Notes under the pieces: model-generated
The model's input: the letters and a program-made list of their open reading frames with translations, nothing else
Database searches by the model: none
What the model was told of the DNA's origin: nothing
Shown: positions 14,938 through 22,748 of the stretch, in pieces
Layout of the letters: every line of letters begins with the position of its first letter
Numbering within the stretch: position 1 is the first letter of the stretch
Assembly (NCBI GenBank): GCA_900541505.1
Contig: UQKK01000044.1
Location: 1 to 24,155 of the forward strand
From: an uncultured Ruminococcus sp.
Lineage (GTDB): Bacteria; Bacillota; Clostridia; Lachnospirales; Lachnospiraceae
Reading direction: 5' to 3'
DNA: 24,155 bases
Translations under genes and position numbers: made by a program

Positions 14938-16233
14938 CTATTCACTGTACTCAGCAAGAACCGCATCAATCTGCTGTACTGCATTTTCCAGTGAGGAATC
15001 AATATCTGCGCCATTTCTGATATCCTCCCACATTGTGGAAAGCGTGTTGGAATACTCATTAAACGCAGGAGTCACTGCGCGGGCCACTGCTGTATTTGCA
15101 GCTTCATATCTCTCAATCTCCAGGCACGGATTTGTCGCAATCAATTCCTCTGTGAATCTGGAATCCATGTTCGGTCCCATTCCGGAGAGCGGCAGGAAGA
15201 TATCGTTTCCTTCGCCGTAAGTCATGTAATTCACGAATTTACCGGCTTCTTCTTTATTTTCGGAGAATGCGCTCACACCTAATGTCCAGTTTCCACAGCC
15301 TGTGGCAACCTCATCCTCGTGTCCTTCAAAGCACGGCTGATAGGTCCAACCGAAATCATCCGTTGTCATGTCCGCACCTAAGCAATAAACATAGGAGTCC
15401 ACTGTCATCAGTTCAAATACACAATTTCCCGCATAGAAGTTGCTGTATGTTTCCATTCCGGAAACGCCTTTTGAAAATACACCTTCTTCTACAAGTCCCT
15501 GATACCACTCGCAGGCTTCTTTCCATTCCTCACTGTCAATCACACCAGAAACCGTGCTTCCGTCTTCACTGATGTTCTTTCCTCCAAGACTGTTGGCAAA
15601 CAGGTTCATCTGGTAAACAGCGCCGACCTGTCCTATCTCAATTCCGTAGATTCCATTTGTTCCGTCCGGGTTCAGTTTATTTACCGCTTCTTTCGCAATA
15701 TCCACCAGTTCTTCATATGTAATCCGGTTCTCGCCCGTATACTGAGACCAGTCTATATCAATCCCTGCTTCTGCCAGAAGGTTCTTGTTGTAGAAGAGTG
15801 CTGTAGAACTATCGCCCAGCGGCGCGGTATAAAAGGTATCCTGATATGTTCCCTGGTCCACAAGCGCCGGAGAGAAGGAGTCAATTTCTTCCTGAGTGAA
15901 ATAATCAGTCAAGGGCTCCAGATATCCGCGGCTTACATATGCAGCCGTATTCGGTCCGTCCGCCATAATTAAATCATATTCTGAAGAACTTGAACTCAAA
16001 ACAGGTTCCAGCGTATCTCCAATGCTGTCGTAACTGGTCTCCTCAATCTCCAATTTGACCCCTGTCTCCTCTTCATATTTGGCAGCCGCTTCTTTAAATG
16101 CATCTCCGTAATGGGTGAGAATCTTCAAAGTTGTCACTTCGGAATCTCCGCCTCCATCGGATTTGCCGCAGCCGGCAAACAACATCGCGACCATACCTGC
16201 GCTCAAAAGCAGACACAACATTTTCTTTTTCAT
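14938..16233 (-). CDS. ABC transporter solute-binding lipoprotein (family 1)
   Basis: 431 residues. A lipoprotein signal peptide with lipobox LFAGC is visible, so Cys22 should be lipidated and the protein tethered to the outer face of the membrane. The mature domain follows the family 1 pattern: TTLKILTHYGDAFKEAAAKY at the start, DLIMADGPNTAAYVSRGYLEPL, APLGDSSTALFYNKNLLAEAGID, and late ENKEEAGKFVNYM. It captures the substrate for the two permeases; ligand identity is not readable. The open frame runs 50 codons further upstream to 16383, but AGGAGG at 8 bases before the ATG at 16233, and the promoter at 16315-16343, fix the start here. It is the first gene of the four-gene import operon. Confidence 0.95.
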   Translation of the reverse strand: MKKKMLCLLLSAGMVAMLFAGCGKSDGGGDSEVTTLKILTHYGDAFKEAAAKYEEETGVKLEIEETSYDSIGDTLEPVLSSSSSEYDLIMADGPNTAAYVSRGYLEPLTDYFTQEEIDSFSPALVDQGTYQDTFYTAPLGDSSTALFYNKNLLAEAGIDIDWSQYTGENRITYEELVDIAKEAVNKLNPDGTNGIYGIEIGQVGAVYQMNLFANSLGGKNISEDGSTVSGVIDSEEWKEACEWYQGLVEEGVFSKGVSGMETYSNFYAGNCVFELMTVDSYVYCLGADMTTDDFGWTYQPCFEGHEDEVATGCGNWTLGVSAFSENKEEAGKFVNYMTYGEGNDIFLPLSGMGPNMDSRFTEELIATNPCLEIERYEAANTAVARAVTPAFNEYSNTLSTMWEDIRNGADIDSSLENAVQQIDAVLAEYSE

Positions 16234-16277
16234 TTTTAGAATCCTCCTTTTCATAAACCGTTTTTGTGCATAATATA

Positions 16278-16295
16278 TAGGAAATAGTTTTCCTA
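16278..16295. promoter_or_regulatory. candidate operator in the solute-binding protein leader
   Basis: TAGGAAA (16278-16284) and TTTCCTA (16289-16295) form an 18-base palindrome about 20 bases downstream of the -10 box of the import operon. It is unlike the palindrome at 12021-12054, so a different regulator may bind it. Confidence 0.4.
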
Positions 16296-16314
16296 AAATA
16301 TTTTCTTTAAATAT

Positions 16315-16343
16315 TTTATAACACACATGCAAATAAAAATCAA
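16315..16343 (-). promoter_or_regulatory. sigma-A promoter of the import operon
   Basis: On the minus strand TTGATT (plus 16338-16343), a 17-base spacer and TATAAA (plus 16315-16320), about 80 bases upstream of the ATG at 16233. It falls inside the over-long open frame, which supports the shorter start for the solute-binding protein. Confidence 0.7.
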
Positions 16344-16352
16344 CATAAAAAT

Positions 16353-16388
16353 AACCGATTAGTCTTTTTTTCACCCAGACCAATCGGC
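16353..16388 (-). terminator. terminator downstream of dtd
   Basis: On the minus strand CCGATTGGTCT and AGACTAATCGG (plus 16377-16387 and 16355-16365) form an 11-bp stem with one G-T pair, followed by TTATTTTTATG. It closes the cysE...dtd operon. The 140 bases between it and the dtd stop codon show nothing else. Confidence 0.6.
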
Positions 16389-16526
16389 TATCTATTTACA
16401 ACTCTTTATTCTCTTTTCCCTAAAACAGCGGTACGTCCAAATTGTAAATATCCCCTTCACAATCAGCTTTTCCTATCCGCTCCCAATCTCCACATCACAA
16501 TTTCCCCGTCCGCTGACTCTCCCTTT

Positions 16527-16973
16527 TTACAGCTTCTCCGAGTCCAGCAGTATGGTAAAGGGTCCATCGTTTACCAGAGCGACTTTCATTACCGCCCCAA
16601 ACACGCCGGTCTCAACACACGGAATCTGCTCTCTGCATTTCTCTATGATATACTCATATAACTCCTCCGCCTTTTGAGGATTCCCCGCCTCGATAAAGCT
16701 GGGGCGGTTCCCCTTTTTACAGTTGGCGTACAAGGTAAACTGGGAGACGAGCAGTAGGCTGCCGCCCACATCTGCCAAAGACAGGTTCGTCTTGCCCTCC
16801 TCGTCCTCAAAAATCCGCAGGCCAATCAGCTTTTTTATCAGTTTATCGGCGATGTCGCGGGTATCTTCTTCTGCTACGCCAATCAGCACCAGAAATCCCT
16901 TTCCAATCTCACCTACTACTTTATCTTCCACAGTGACGGAAGCTTCCGACACTCTCTGTATGACAAATCTCAT
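16527..16973 (-). CDS. dtd: D-aminoacyl-tRNA deacylase
   Basis: 148 residues, the standard length. The enzyme removes D-amino acids wrongly attached to tRNA and works as a cytoplasmic homodimer. Visible family marks are the N-terminal MRFVIQRVSEASVTVE, the active-site motif SQFTLYANCKKGNRPSF, and the cross-subunit motif NDGPFT near the C-terminus, a variant of the usual NxGPVT. AAAGGAG lies 8 bases before the ATG. It begins 12 bases after the sigH stop codon and is the last gene of the long cysE-to-dtd cluster, with a terminator about 140 bases on. Confidence 0.96.
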   Translation of the reverse strand: MRFVIQRVSEASVTVEDKVVGEIGKGFLVLIGVAEEDTRDIADKLIKKLIGLRIFEDEEGKTNLSLADVGGSLLLVSQFTLYANCKKGNRPSFIEAGNPQKAEELYEYIIEKCREQIPCVETGVFGAVMKVALVNDGPFTILLDSEKL

Positions 16974-16985
16974 CTTCTTTCTCCT

Positions 16986-17615
16986 TTACTGCCCCAGCAG
17001 TTTCTCCGCTTTGTTTTTAATCCTCTGCAGGGCATTGTCTATCGCCTTTGGGCTCTTATCCAAAAGCTCCGCGATGGTCCGGTAATCCGTTCCCATCAGA
17101 TGCAGATAGAGAACATGATTTTCCAGGGGGCTCAAGTTTTCTTTCAGTTCTTCTATCAGGGCTTCCGTATATTCCCTGCCGAAGTATAATGCCTCCGGGT
17201 CATTCTCCTTTTCCGGCTCAATGGTGTCGATAAGGGCGAGCTTTTTCCCCTCTCCCTCCGACTCACTCTCCTCGTACAAGGAAATGTAAGAGTTTAGGGG
17301 CAGGTGCTTCTTTCTCTTGGAAGCCTCAATCGCGGTATACATCTGCCGGGATACACACAGTTCCGCGAAGCTTGCAAAGGATGCGCCCTGGGATTCATCA
17401 AAATCCCGCACCGCTTTGATAAGACCAATCATTCCCTCCTGAATCAAATCCTCATTCTCGCCGCCGAGCAGATACATCGCCCTCGCTTTTTTACGCACCA
17501 TGGACTTATATTTCACCATGATAAAATCCATGATTTCCGTTTCCCCGCCGCGCAGCTTCACAATAAGCTGCTCATCCGGGATTGTCTCATATTTTTTCAT
17601 CCTGTTTCCATTCAT
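16986..17615 (-). CDS. sigH: RNA polymerase sporulation sigma factor SigH
   Basis: 209 residues, a sigma-70 family factor with regions 2 and 4. Region 2 reads YKSMVRKKARAMYLLGGENE then DLIQEGMIGLIKAVRDFDES, with FASFAELCVSRQMYTAIEAS. Region 4 (about 155-205) reads LSPLENHVLYLHLMGTDYRT then IAELLDKSPKAIDNALQRIK. The match in length and sequence style, and its place after rlmB as in Bacillus, support SigH. SigH directs transcription at the start of sporulation, so the organism or its recent ancestor was probably a spore former. The start is not certain: the ATG at 17615 and one at 17600 both lack a strong ribosome binding site. Confidence 0.93.
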   Translation of the reverse strand: MNGNRMKKYETIPDEQLIVKLRGGETEIMDFIMVKYKSMVRKKARAMYLLGGENEDLIQEGMIGLIKAVRDFDESQGASFASFAELCVSRQMYTAIEASKRKKHLPLNSYISLYEESESEGEGKKLALIDTIEPEKENDPEALYFGREYTEALIEELKENLSPLENHVLYLHLMGTDYRTIAELLDKSPKAIDNALQRIKNKAEKLLGQ

Positions 17616-17631
17616 TCTTCGCGCGCCGCGT

Positions 17632-18429
17632 TTACTTCGTCATTCTCTGTCTTACAATCTCATATGCCAGCACCCCTGCTGCCACGGAAGCATTCAGGGA
17701 GTCAATCTCCCCTTTCATGGGGATTGCCGCCGTAAAGTCGCATGTCTCCTTCACCAGACGCCCTACGCCCTCACCTTCATTTCCGATGACCACTCCGATA
17801 GGACCTGTTAAATTCAGACTGTACATTGATTCTCCGTCCATGTCCGCGCACACGAACCACAGCCCTCTCTCCTTCAACTCCTCCATCGTCTTTGCGAGGT
17901 TCGTCACTTTCGCCACCGGGGTATAGTTCAGTGCGCCCGCAGAGGTCTTTGCCACCGTAGCCGTAAGCCCCACCGCTCTCCTTTTGGGAATGATGACGCC
18001 GTGCGCCCCTGCCAGGTTCGCCGTCCGGATGATGGCTCCCAGATTATGCGGGTCTTCAATATTGTCCAACAAAATCAAAAACGGGTCTTCCCCTCGTTTT
18101 TCTGCCAGCGCAAACATGTCCTCTATCTGCGCGTACTCATACGCCGCAGCATAAGCTACCACACCCTGATGCTGTCCTGTTTCCGACAACTGGGAGAGCC
18201 GTTCCTTTCCCACAAACTGAAGGATGGTATCTCTCTTTTTCGCCTCCCGCACAATGGTGCGGATGGGTCCATCCTGGCATCCGTCGAGGATAAACACCTT
18301 ATCGATGGGCTTCCCGGAGCGAAACGCCTCCAGCACCGCGTTGCGCCCCTCTATAAGAAGGGTATGCTCTTTCCTGTGTGCCTCCGCTCCCTGTGTTTCT
18401 GTGTGCCGTTCTCTGTGCATCTTATCCAT
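17632..18429 (-). CDS. rlmB: 23S rRNA 2'-O-ribose methyltransferase, TrmH/SpoU family (RlmB)
   Basis: 265 residues with the two-part architecture of RlmB. An N-terminal substrate-binding domain (LLIEGRNAVLEAFRSGKPID about 24-43) precedes a SPOUT knotted methyltransferase domain. Motif 1 is NIEDPHNLGAIIRTANLAGA, motif 2 is GPIGVVIGNEGEGVGRLVKE, and motif 3 is IPMKGEIDSLNASVAAGVLA. RlmB methylates G2251 (E. coli numbering) in the ribosomal P-loop. The first 20 residues are charged and poorly conserved. The start overlaps the 3' end of mrnC by 8 bases with AAGGA upstream, so the two are translationally coupled. Confidence 0.94.
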   Translation of the reverse strand: MDKMHRERHTETQGAEAHRKEHTLLIEGRNAVLEAFRSGKPIDKVFILDGCQDGPIRTIVREAKKRDTILQFVGKERLSQLSETGQHQGVVAYAAAYEYAQIEDMFALAEKRGEDPFLILLDNIEDPHNLGAIIRTANLAGAHGVIIPKRRAVGLTATVAKTSAGALNYTPVAKVTNLAKTMEELKERGLWFVCADMDGESMYSLNLTGPIGVVIGNEGEGVGRLVKETCDFTAAIPMKGEIDSLNASVAAGVLAYEIVRQRMTK

Positions 18430-18880
18430 TCTTTTCTTCCTTTTCCAATAAACTGTCCAGACCGATTTTTACAAGTTCCATCAGACGCTCATATTCTTTC
18501 TTCAGATACAGATAGCCCAGAAGTGCCTCAAATCCCGTGGCTCTCCTGTAGTCCGTGATAGACTGGTTTTTCGCCGGGGAGACGGATTTCGCATTCCTCC
18601 CTCTGCGGTAGATGGCATGTTCCTCCGGATTCAGATATTCCTGCATCGAGCGCATCATCAGCGACTGGGCGGAGGCTTGCACATACCGGCTGGTGTCCTC
18701 ATGCATCTTGTGTACCTGACGGTTGCCGCCGCTCATAATCCAGGTCTTAATGATAAGGTCATATACACAGTCTCCGATATAGGCGAGCGCCAGCGGAGAG
18801 TACTCCTGCACATCCAGCTCCTTGATTCCCAGAACTTTCTGTATCCAGCCATCCAGGCTGTTTTCTATGCTCTTTTCCAT
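18422..18880 (-). CDS. mrnC: Mini-ribonuclease III
   Basis: 152 residues, an RNase III catalytic domain without the double-stranded RNA-binding domain. The signature PLALAYIGDCVYDLIIKTWI carries the acidic pair of the catalytic site, and ITDYRRATGFEALLGYLYL carries the second RNase III motif (EALLGY). In Bacillus, Mini-III matures the ends of 23S rRNA, and its gene lies between cysS and rlmB exactly as here. The ribosome binding site AGGAG lies within the last codons of cysS and the genes overlap by 16 bases, so translation is coupled. Confidence 0.95.
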   Translation of the reverse strand: MEKSIENSLDGWIQKVLGIKELDVQEYSPLALAYIGDCVYDLIIKTWIMSGGNRQVHKMHEDTSRYVQASAQSLMMRSMQEYLNPEEHAIYRRGRNAKSVSPAKNQSITDYRRATGFEALLGYLYLKKEYERLMELVKIGLDSLLEKEEKNG

Positions 18881-20271
18881 TTTACTCCTTCTCGTGTATC
18901 CTTAAGAATGATTCCTTTTGCCAGCAGCTCATCCCGGATTGCATCCGCGCGCGCGAAATCTTTTGCTTTTCTCGCCGCCTGTCTCTCTTCGATGAGCGCT
19001 TCAATTTCGGCATCCAGAACTTCTTCCTTTTTCTCTACAATGATTCCCAGCACATCTGTCAGCGCGGTCAGTCTGGCAAGGAGGCTTTCCAGATACTCTT
19101 TCGAGCTGTCCTCATTTGCCGTGGTATTAATATATTTCACCAGTTCAAAGACGGACGCGATGGCATCTGCTGTGTTGAAATCATCGTCCATCGCCTTTTC
19201 AAAGCCATCCACAAACTCCTGGGACTTCTCATATGCCGCTTTCTCCGCCTCAGACATACTCTCCTGCTTTGCGTTTTCCTTTAAGAACCGCAGGTTTTCT
19301 GCCGCTGTGACGATTCTCTCCAGCCCGTTTTTCGCCGCTTCCATCAAATCCGCGCTGAAGTTCAGCGGGCTTCTGTAGTGAGCGCTTAACATAAAGAATC
19401 TCAAAATCTGCAAATCATATTTCTCACTGATTTCTCTGACTGTAAAGAAATTTCCCAGAGATTTGGACATCTTCCGGTTGTCAATATTCAAGAACGCATT
19501 GTGCAGCCAGTATTTCGCAAATTCTTTGCCGTTCGCCGCCTCGCTCTGGGCAATCTCATTCTCATGATGGGGGAATACCAAATCCTCGCCTCCCGCATGA
19601 ATGTCAATCTGCTCGCCCAAATATTTTTTGGACATTTCGGAGCACTCGATGTGCCATCCCGGACGTCCCTCGCTCCACGGAGACTCCCACGCCGGTTCCC
19701 CTTCTTTCTTCGGCTTCCAGAGCACAAAATCCAGGGAATCTTCCTTTTCATCTTCCCCTGTCACGAGCAGAGAGCGCCCGCCGGACTGCAGGTCATCCAG
19801 ATTTTTGTGAGAGAGCTTTCCGTAATCTTTAAACTTTCTCGTGCGGTAGTAAACCGTACCGTTTTTCTCATAGGCATACCCTTTATCGATGAGCGTCTGA
19901 ATCATGTCCACCATGCCGCAGATTTCCTCTGTCGCCAGCGGGTTTTTGGTGGCTGGCTTGACATTCATTCCCTCCATATCCTTTTTGCACTCCGCGATAT
20001 AGCGCTTGGATATCTCGTCCGCTGTCACGCCCTCCTCAATCGCTTTTTTAATAATCTTATCGTCCACATCTGTGAAATTGGACACAAAGTTCACATCATA
20101 ACCCTTATATTCAAAATATCTGCGCACCGTATCGAACACAATCATCGGTCTGGCATTTCCGATATGGATAAAATTGTAGACCGTCGGTCCGCACACATAC
20201 ATTTTGACCTTTCCTTCCTCCAAAGGTACAAACTCTTCTTTTGTTTTTGACATTGTGTTATAAACTTTCAT
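18865..20271 (-). CDS. cysS: cysteinyl-tRNA synthetase
   Basis: 468 residues, the normal size. It is a class I synthetase that charges tRNA-Cys and holds a zinc ion that selects cysteine. The sequence shows YVCGPTVYNFIHIGNARPM (HIGH-type motif with a Zn-ligand Cys), WHIECSEM, the HAGGEDLVFPHHENE zinc and adenylate region, and KMSKSLGNFFTV. The C-terminal helical bundle (about 310-468) ends GIILKDTREGVKW. AAGGAG lies 8 bases before the ATG. It follows cysE by 21 bases, and the T-box upstream controls both, so cysteine-tRNA charging feeds back on its own synthetase. Confidence 0.98.
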   Translation of the reverse strand: MKVYNTMSKTKEEFVPLEEGKVKMYVCGPTVYNFIHIGNARPMIVFDTVRRYFEYKGYDVNFVSNFTDVDDKIIKKAIEEGVTADEISKRYIAECKKDMEGMNVKPATKNPLATEEICGMVDMIQTLIDKGYAYEKNGTVYYRTRKFKDYGKLSHKNLDDLQSGGRSLLVTGEDEKEDSLDFVLWKPKKEGEPAWESPWSEGRPGWHIECSEMSKKYLGEQIDIHAGGEDLVFPHHENEIAQSEAANGKEFAKYWLHNAFLNIDNRKMSKSLGNFFTVREISEKYDLQILRFFMLSAHYRSPLNFSADLMEAAKNGLERIVTAAENLRFLKENAKQESMSEAEKAAYEKSQEFVDGFEKAMDDDFNTADAIASVFELVKYINTTANEDSSKEYLESLLARLTALTDVLGIIVEKKEEVLDAEIEALIEERQAARKAKDFARADAIRDELLAKGIILKDTREGVKWKRA

Positions 20272-20292
20272 TTCCTGTTCTCCTTTTTTCTT

Positions 20293-20973
20293 CTATTTGC
20301 ACTGGTATCCGTCTTCTTCCATGCATTTCATTTTCTTTAACATCTCAACAAGCTGCTCGTGCATCTTCTCATTGTCACCCTGCAGCGCGCGGATATCGTT
20401 GAGCACCGGGTCCGGCAGATGAATCTGGTCCATGTCGCTTCTTGGAACTTTCTTATTCCCCATACGCACAACTCGTCCGGGCACCCCCACCACCGTACAG
20501 TTGGGCGGGACTTCCTCCAGGACCACAGACCCCGCGCCAATCTTGGAGTTTTCCCCGATGGTGAAAGACCCCAGTATCTTTGCCCCCGCGCTGACCATCA
20601 CATTGTCCTCCAGGGTGGGATGTCGCTTGCCCTGCTCCTTACCCGTACCGCCTAAGGTCACCCCCTGGTAAAGTGTCACATTATCGCCGATGACGGTCGT
20701 CTCACCGATGATAACGCCGCTGCCATGGTCGATGAACAATCCCTTACCGATGGTCGCTCCGGGATGAATCTCAATCCCGGTCTTTCTTGCTGCCCTCTGG
20801 GAAATCCAGCGGGCGAGAAAATAATGTTTTTTCAAATATAGTTTATGCGCCACCCTGTATCGCAGTATAACCTTGAAACTGGGGTAGAGCAGCACTTCCA
20901 GATTGGATTTAATGGCAGGGTCCCGCTCCCGGATAACCTCAATCTCCTCCCTGATATAAGATATAATACCCAT
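20293..20973 (-). CDS. cysE: serine O-acetyltransferase
   Basis: 226 residues. It transfers an acetyl group from acetyl-CoA to serine, the first step of cysteine synthesis. The left-handed beta-helix of hexapeptide repeats is plain: GIEIHPGATIGKGLFIDHGS, GVIIGETTVIGDNVTLYQGV, TLGGTGKEQGKRHPTLED and NVMVSAGAKILGSFTIGENS. His in FIDHGS and in KRHPTL are the catalytic-site residues of the family. It is shorter than the E. coli enzyme and resembles the Bacillus type, which has a shorter helical N-terminal domain. AAGGAGG lies 7 bases before the ATG. It is the first gene of the T-box controlled operon. Confidence 0.97.
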   Translation of the reverse strand: MGIISYIREEIEVIRERDPAIKSNLEVLLYPSFKVILRYRVAHKLYLKKHYFLARWISQRAARKTGIEIHPGATIGKGLFIDHGSGVIIGETTVIGDNVTLYQGVTLGGTGKEQGKRHPTLEDNVMVSAGAKILGSFTIGENSKIGAGSVVLEEVPPNCTVVGVPGRVVRMGNKKVPRSDMDQIHLPDPVLNDIRALQGDNEKMHEQLVEMLKKMKCMEEDGYQCK

Positions 20974-20998
20974 CCTTAAGCCTCCTTAAATAGAAAAA

Positions 20999-21179
20999 AG
21001 AGTTTCGCTTGCGGAACTCTCGCGCCGAGCGCAGTCGCTTCAGCGACATATTACCTCATGCGCTCGTGCGTTCTTCGTTTCACTTCTGTCGGCGCAGAGC
21101 AAATGTCCCCAGGACATTTTGCGCCTCACCCAGAGGACTTTTTATTGTATAGGAAACAAAGTTTCCTATACAATAAAAA
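20999..21179. repeat. dispersed palindromic repeat, long copy, in the cysE leader
   Basis: Four hairpins stand in a row: GAGTTTCGC-TT-GCGGAACTC (21000-21019), GTCGCT-TC-AGCGAC (21034-21047), GGCGCA...AAATGTCC-CCA-GGACATTT-TGCGCC (21091-21125, with a 4-base bulge), and a perfect 19-bp stem (21139-21179). The outer parts match the short copy at 6269-6318. It lies between the T-box terminator and cysE, so every cysE transcript must cross it. Confidence 0.55.
21139..21179. terminator. perfect 19-bp stem with A/T tracts, terminator-like
   Basis: Bases 21139-21157 and 21161-21179 are perfect inverted repeats around a 3-base AAA loop, with T and A runs at the ends. It looks like a bidirectional terminator, yet it stands 165 bases upstream of cysE, just after the T-box terminator. 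It may be a second stop or a repeat-derived structure. Confidence 0.5.
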
Positions 21180-21443
21180 AGACCCCGTCTCATTTAGAGA
21201 CGAAGTCATATCCGCGGTTCCACTCTATTAAAAGAATTTCTTCTTTCACTTTCGCGACATGTAACGTATGTCTCTACGGATTTTGCTACCAGCCTAAACT
21301 CGCCTTCACAAAACCGGCTCCCGAATGCACTTCACAGATTCTCCCCTCAAGACTGCTTTCAGCCGGTGACAGTCTCTCTCTGGCAGCTTCAAATCTGCTA
21401 CTCTTTTCGTTCTCCGCCTTTTTCTTCATTCTTTACAAATCAT
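21175..21443 (-). promoter_or_regulatory. Cys T-box leader (tRNA-sensing riboswitch) of cysE-cysS
   Basis: The minus-strand transcript holds the conserved T-box AGAGTGGAACCGCGG (plus 21212-21226). It is followed by a terminator stem of 11 bp (plus 21197-21207 with 21181-21191) and six T. In Stem I the sequence GAAG-TGC-A places the specifier codon UGC (plus 21327-21329), which is cysteine. This agrees with the genes downstream, cysE and cysS. Uncharged tRNA-Cys is expected to bind, form the antiterminator and switch the operon on. The leader runs from the promoter at 21450-21478. Confidence 0.93.
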
Positions 21444-21449
21444 AGATAT

Positions 21450-21478
21450 ATCTTATGCAAATTTCCTCATTTTGTCAA
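21450..21478 (-). promoter_or_regulatory. sigma-A promoter of the T-box/cysE-cysS operon
   Basis: On the minus strand a perfect TTGACA (plus 21473-21478), a 17-base spacer and TAAGAT (plus 21450-21455), directly upstream of the T-box leader. Confidence 0.82.
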
Positions 21479-21507
21479 CTAAAATCATTCTGCTCATGTA
21501 AGTAGGG

Positions 21508-21539
21508 GTTACTATTCGCAGGTACCTGTGAACAGCAAC
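21508..21539. repeat. inverted repeat with dispersed motif, downstream of the GNAT gene
   Basis: Two 15-base arms (21508-21522 and 21525-21539) around TA. They differ at three pairs, two of which can form G-U pairs in minus-strand RNA. The left arm GTTACTATTCGCAG matches 8694-8707 except for one base. A further inverted repeat, GCGGCTG (21546-21552) with CAGCCGC (21582-21588), lies closer to the gene. Together they may form the 3' end of the operon, although no clear T run is seen. Confidence 0.45.
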
Positions 21540-21610
21540 AAGTAGGCGGCTGTAAATAATGGCATTCCATCTATGCTGCTTCAGCCGCAAATCCATCCCC
21601 GCTGCTTGTC

Positions 21611-22732
21611 CTACACAACTTCATTTAAATAAACCCTGCACAGCTTTCTGATTTTTGACAATTCCGCCTCCAGGTGCGGCGTGAGAATCACTCCCTGCAA
21701 TTTCCGTATTTCCTCAAGTGTTCGGTATCCGAACAGAAGCGAAGTAAGCTCTGCGATTGGCAGTATGCCCTCCGAATCTTCCGTCTCCTTCACTGTCAGT
21801 CTCCCGGTCTGTTCCTCTGACTGCACACGGAAAACCCGGCTGTTCTTCACAAGAATGGTATCCAGCACGGCAAAAGAACAGGAAATCTCCTCCCCCTCTT
21901 CTGCCTTTAGCGCTCCAAGAAAGTTCTCCAGATGAAGGATGCGCGCCATAATCATCGGCTTCTTTTCCCTGGTGAGCGCTTCCTCGCAGGCATGCAAAAG
22001 GCAGCCTTCTCCCGGTTTTCTCAACATTGCCGCTGCTTTTAAGAACGCTTCTCTCCATTTCGGCAGATAGTTCGGTTCCCGAATTTCCAACCTGCCCTCT
22101 CTGGCATAGGCGAACATCCCCACCAGTTCTCCTTCATATCTCATGAGGCAGACGCCGCCATTCTCACTTTTCTGCTCAAAAATCATGGTCTGGTAGTAGG
22201 CTTCATCCCGCACAGCACAGACCTGGTAGTCCGAGGCAAAATTAGCATTGAAAAAATCAGCCATCTCCTTCGCGTCAGACAATCCCGCTTCCACAAGCTC
22301 CACTTCAGGTTCTCCGCAGATTTCTCCCAATTCTCCCTTTGTCTGGTCGTAGACAAACCGGAAATCATAGGGCGAATAGATTGCCTCCGCAGCAGGCATA
22401 AGGAAGGTAAAAGGCTCTTTTCTCCTGTACATGTCTTCCATCGCCTTTAAAAGCAGGCGGCGCATGTACCCTCTGCCCCGGAAATACTCCTCTGTCGCCA
22501 CTGCCACGATGTAATGGCAGGGAAATGCTGTCTCTTCTACGCGCACAGTGTAAGGGTTGAGCTGGAGCATGGAGACGATTTTCTCCTCTTCTTCTATGAC
22601 ATAAATCTCATTGTCCCTCGTCTTGATAAAGTAATAATAATCCAAAAATTCCCTTGTATCCTCCGAAAAGACCTTTTCCCACAAGCACCTTGTCTTTGAG
22701 TGCTCGTTTGTCTCCAGCTTTCTCAGTACCAT
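21611..22732 (-). CDS. GNAT family N-acetyltransferase, Eis-like
   Basis: About 373 residues. The N-terminal GNAT fold (about 1-140) has the acetyl-CoA motif HYIVAVATEEYFRGRGYMRR, with the R/QxxGxG/A loop as RGRGYM. It is followed by FTFLMPAAEAIYSPYDFRFV, typical of the Eis-like group (two GNAT-like parts plus a C-terminal SCP2-like domain). The later sequence (ELTSLLFGYRT, then IPLAE-like ILPIAELT) fits the SCP2-like end. Substrate is unknown; relatives acetylate amines on small molecules or proteins. The ATG at 22732 has GGGGAG 9 bases upstream; a TTG at 22738 is too close to that site. It lies 16 bases after ispF, so it belongs to that operon. Confidence 0.87.
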   Translation of the reverse strand: MVLRKLETNEHSKTRCLWEKVFSEDTREFLDYYYFIKTRDNEIYVIEEEEKIVSMLQLNPYTVRVEETAFPCHYIVAVATEEYFRGRGYMRRLLLKAMEDMYRRKEPFTFLMPAAEAIYSPYDFRFVYDQTKGELGEICGEPEVELVEAGLSDAKEMADFFNANFASDYQVCAVRDEAYYQTMIFEQKSENGGVCLMRYEGELVGMFAYAREGRLEIREPNYLPKWREAFLKAAAMLRKPGEGCLLHACEEALTREKKPMIMARILHLENFLGALKAEEGEEISCSFAVLDTILVKNSRVFRVQSEEQTGRLTVKETEDSEGILPIAELTSLLFGYRTLEEIRKLQGVILTPHLEAELSKIRKLCRVYLNEVV

Positions 22733-22748
22733 ATTCAAAAACTCCCCG

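Noticed and set aside
16233..16383. 50-codon N-terminal extension of the solute-binding protein
   Set aside because: It contains the promoter and ends just before a signal peptide with a good ribosome binding site, so it is untranslated.
19501..20250. Plus-strand open frame of 249 codons inside cysS
   Set aside because: It lies antisense to cysS with no ribosome binding site and no family resemblance.
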